Shown here in pieces: positions 63,829 to 64,000 of a DNA stretch of 64,000 bases. The notes under the pieces were generated by a model that saw only the letters and a list, made by a program, of their open reading frames with translations, did no database searches and was not told where the DNA came from. This stretch comes from Zygnema cylindricum (taxonomy: Eukaryota > Streptophyta > Zygnematophyceae > Zygnematales > Zygnemataceae): NCBI GenBank assembly GCA_037447655.1, contig JBBHKE010002482.1, positions 37,489 through 101,488 on the forward strand, in the 5' to 3' direction. Each line of letters starts with the position of its first letter. Within the stretch, counting starts at the first letter, position 1. The position numbers and the translations under genes are program-made.

Positions 63829-64000
<172 letters not shown>

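Overview
The window looks like repeat-dense nuclear DNA of a green-lineage eukaryote, most likely a charophyte alga or another early-branching streptophyte. The reasons are stacked Ty1/copia and Ty3/gypsy elements, a copia primer-binding site that matches the plant-type initiator tRNA-Met anticodon arm, and gypsy elements carrying a DNMT3-type cytosine methyltransferase, an arrangement I recall being reported from charophytes and dinoflagellates. The species cannot be named from the sequence. I see no host protein gene, rRNA or tRNA gene; every convincing coding stretch belongs to a retrotransposon and almost all are broken.

Layout. 1-1451: unassigned DNA with one copy of a ~500-base repeat (second copy at 13010-13507). 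1452-12989: copia-1, whose 3' LTR was split by copia-2 (6066-12527) with a clean 5-base target duplication. 13635-14825: a large imperfect inverted repeat. 15037-16615: truncated copia-3 (minus). 16616-29044: gypsy-1 (minus), nearly complete. 29045-37719: gypsy-2 (minus), 5' half of the same family. 37720-40575: gypsy-3 (plus), 3' end of the same family. 40576-42571: remnant copia-4. 42572-47134: gypsy-4 (minus), another family that also carries a methyltransferase. 47135-49544: mostly unassigned. 49545 to about 59900: copia-6 (minus), split by the young copia-5 (50446-55965). 59952-60786: higher-order ~102-base satellite. 60787-63828: degenerate hexamer array. 63829-64000: GA-rich tract.

The most interesting system is the gypsy family of gypsy-1, -2 and -3. 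Gag is very large (about 1,400 residues) and is followed by protease, a DNMT3-like methyltransferase, reverse transcriptase, RNase H, DDE integrase and a C-terminal PHD-like zinc finger. Its ends are not ordinary LTRs. They have the split-direct-repeat order A1 - genes - B1 A2 B2, known from tyrosine-recombinase elements, although this element encodes a DDE integrase. The bases directly after A1 are complementary to the predicted 5' end of the element's own mRNA, 21 bases below a TATA box, which is the layout of Tf1-type self-priming. A CAGCTG palindrome lies at the B1/A2 joint, exactly where integrated copies start and end.

The copia elements show two further priming modes. Copia-1, -2 and -6 carry a site complementary to the anticodon arm of initiator tRNA-Met (half-tRNA priming, as in Drosophila copia), and the AUG inside that site is in frame with gag. 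Copia-5 uses the usual tRNA 3' end. Many nonsense codons are TAG where a sister copy has CAG/CAA, which fits decay by deamination of methylated cytosines.
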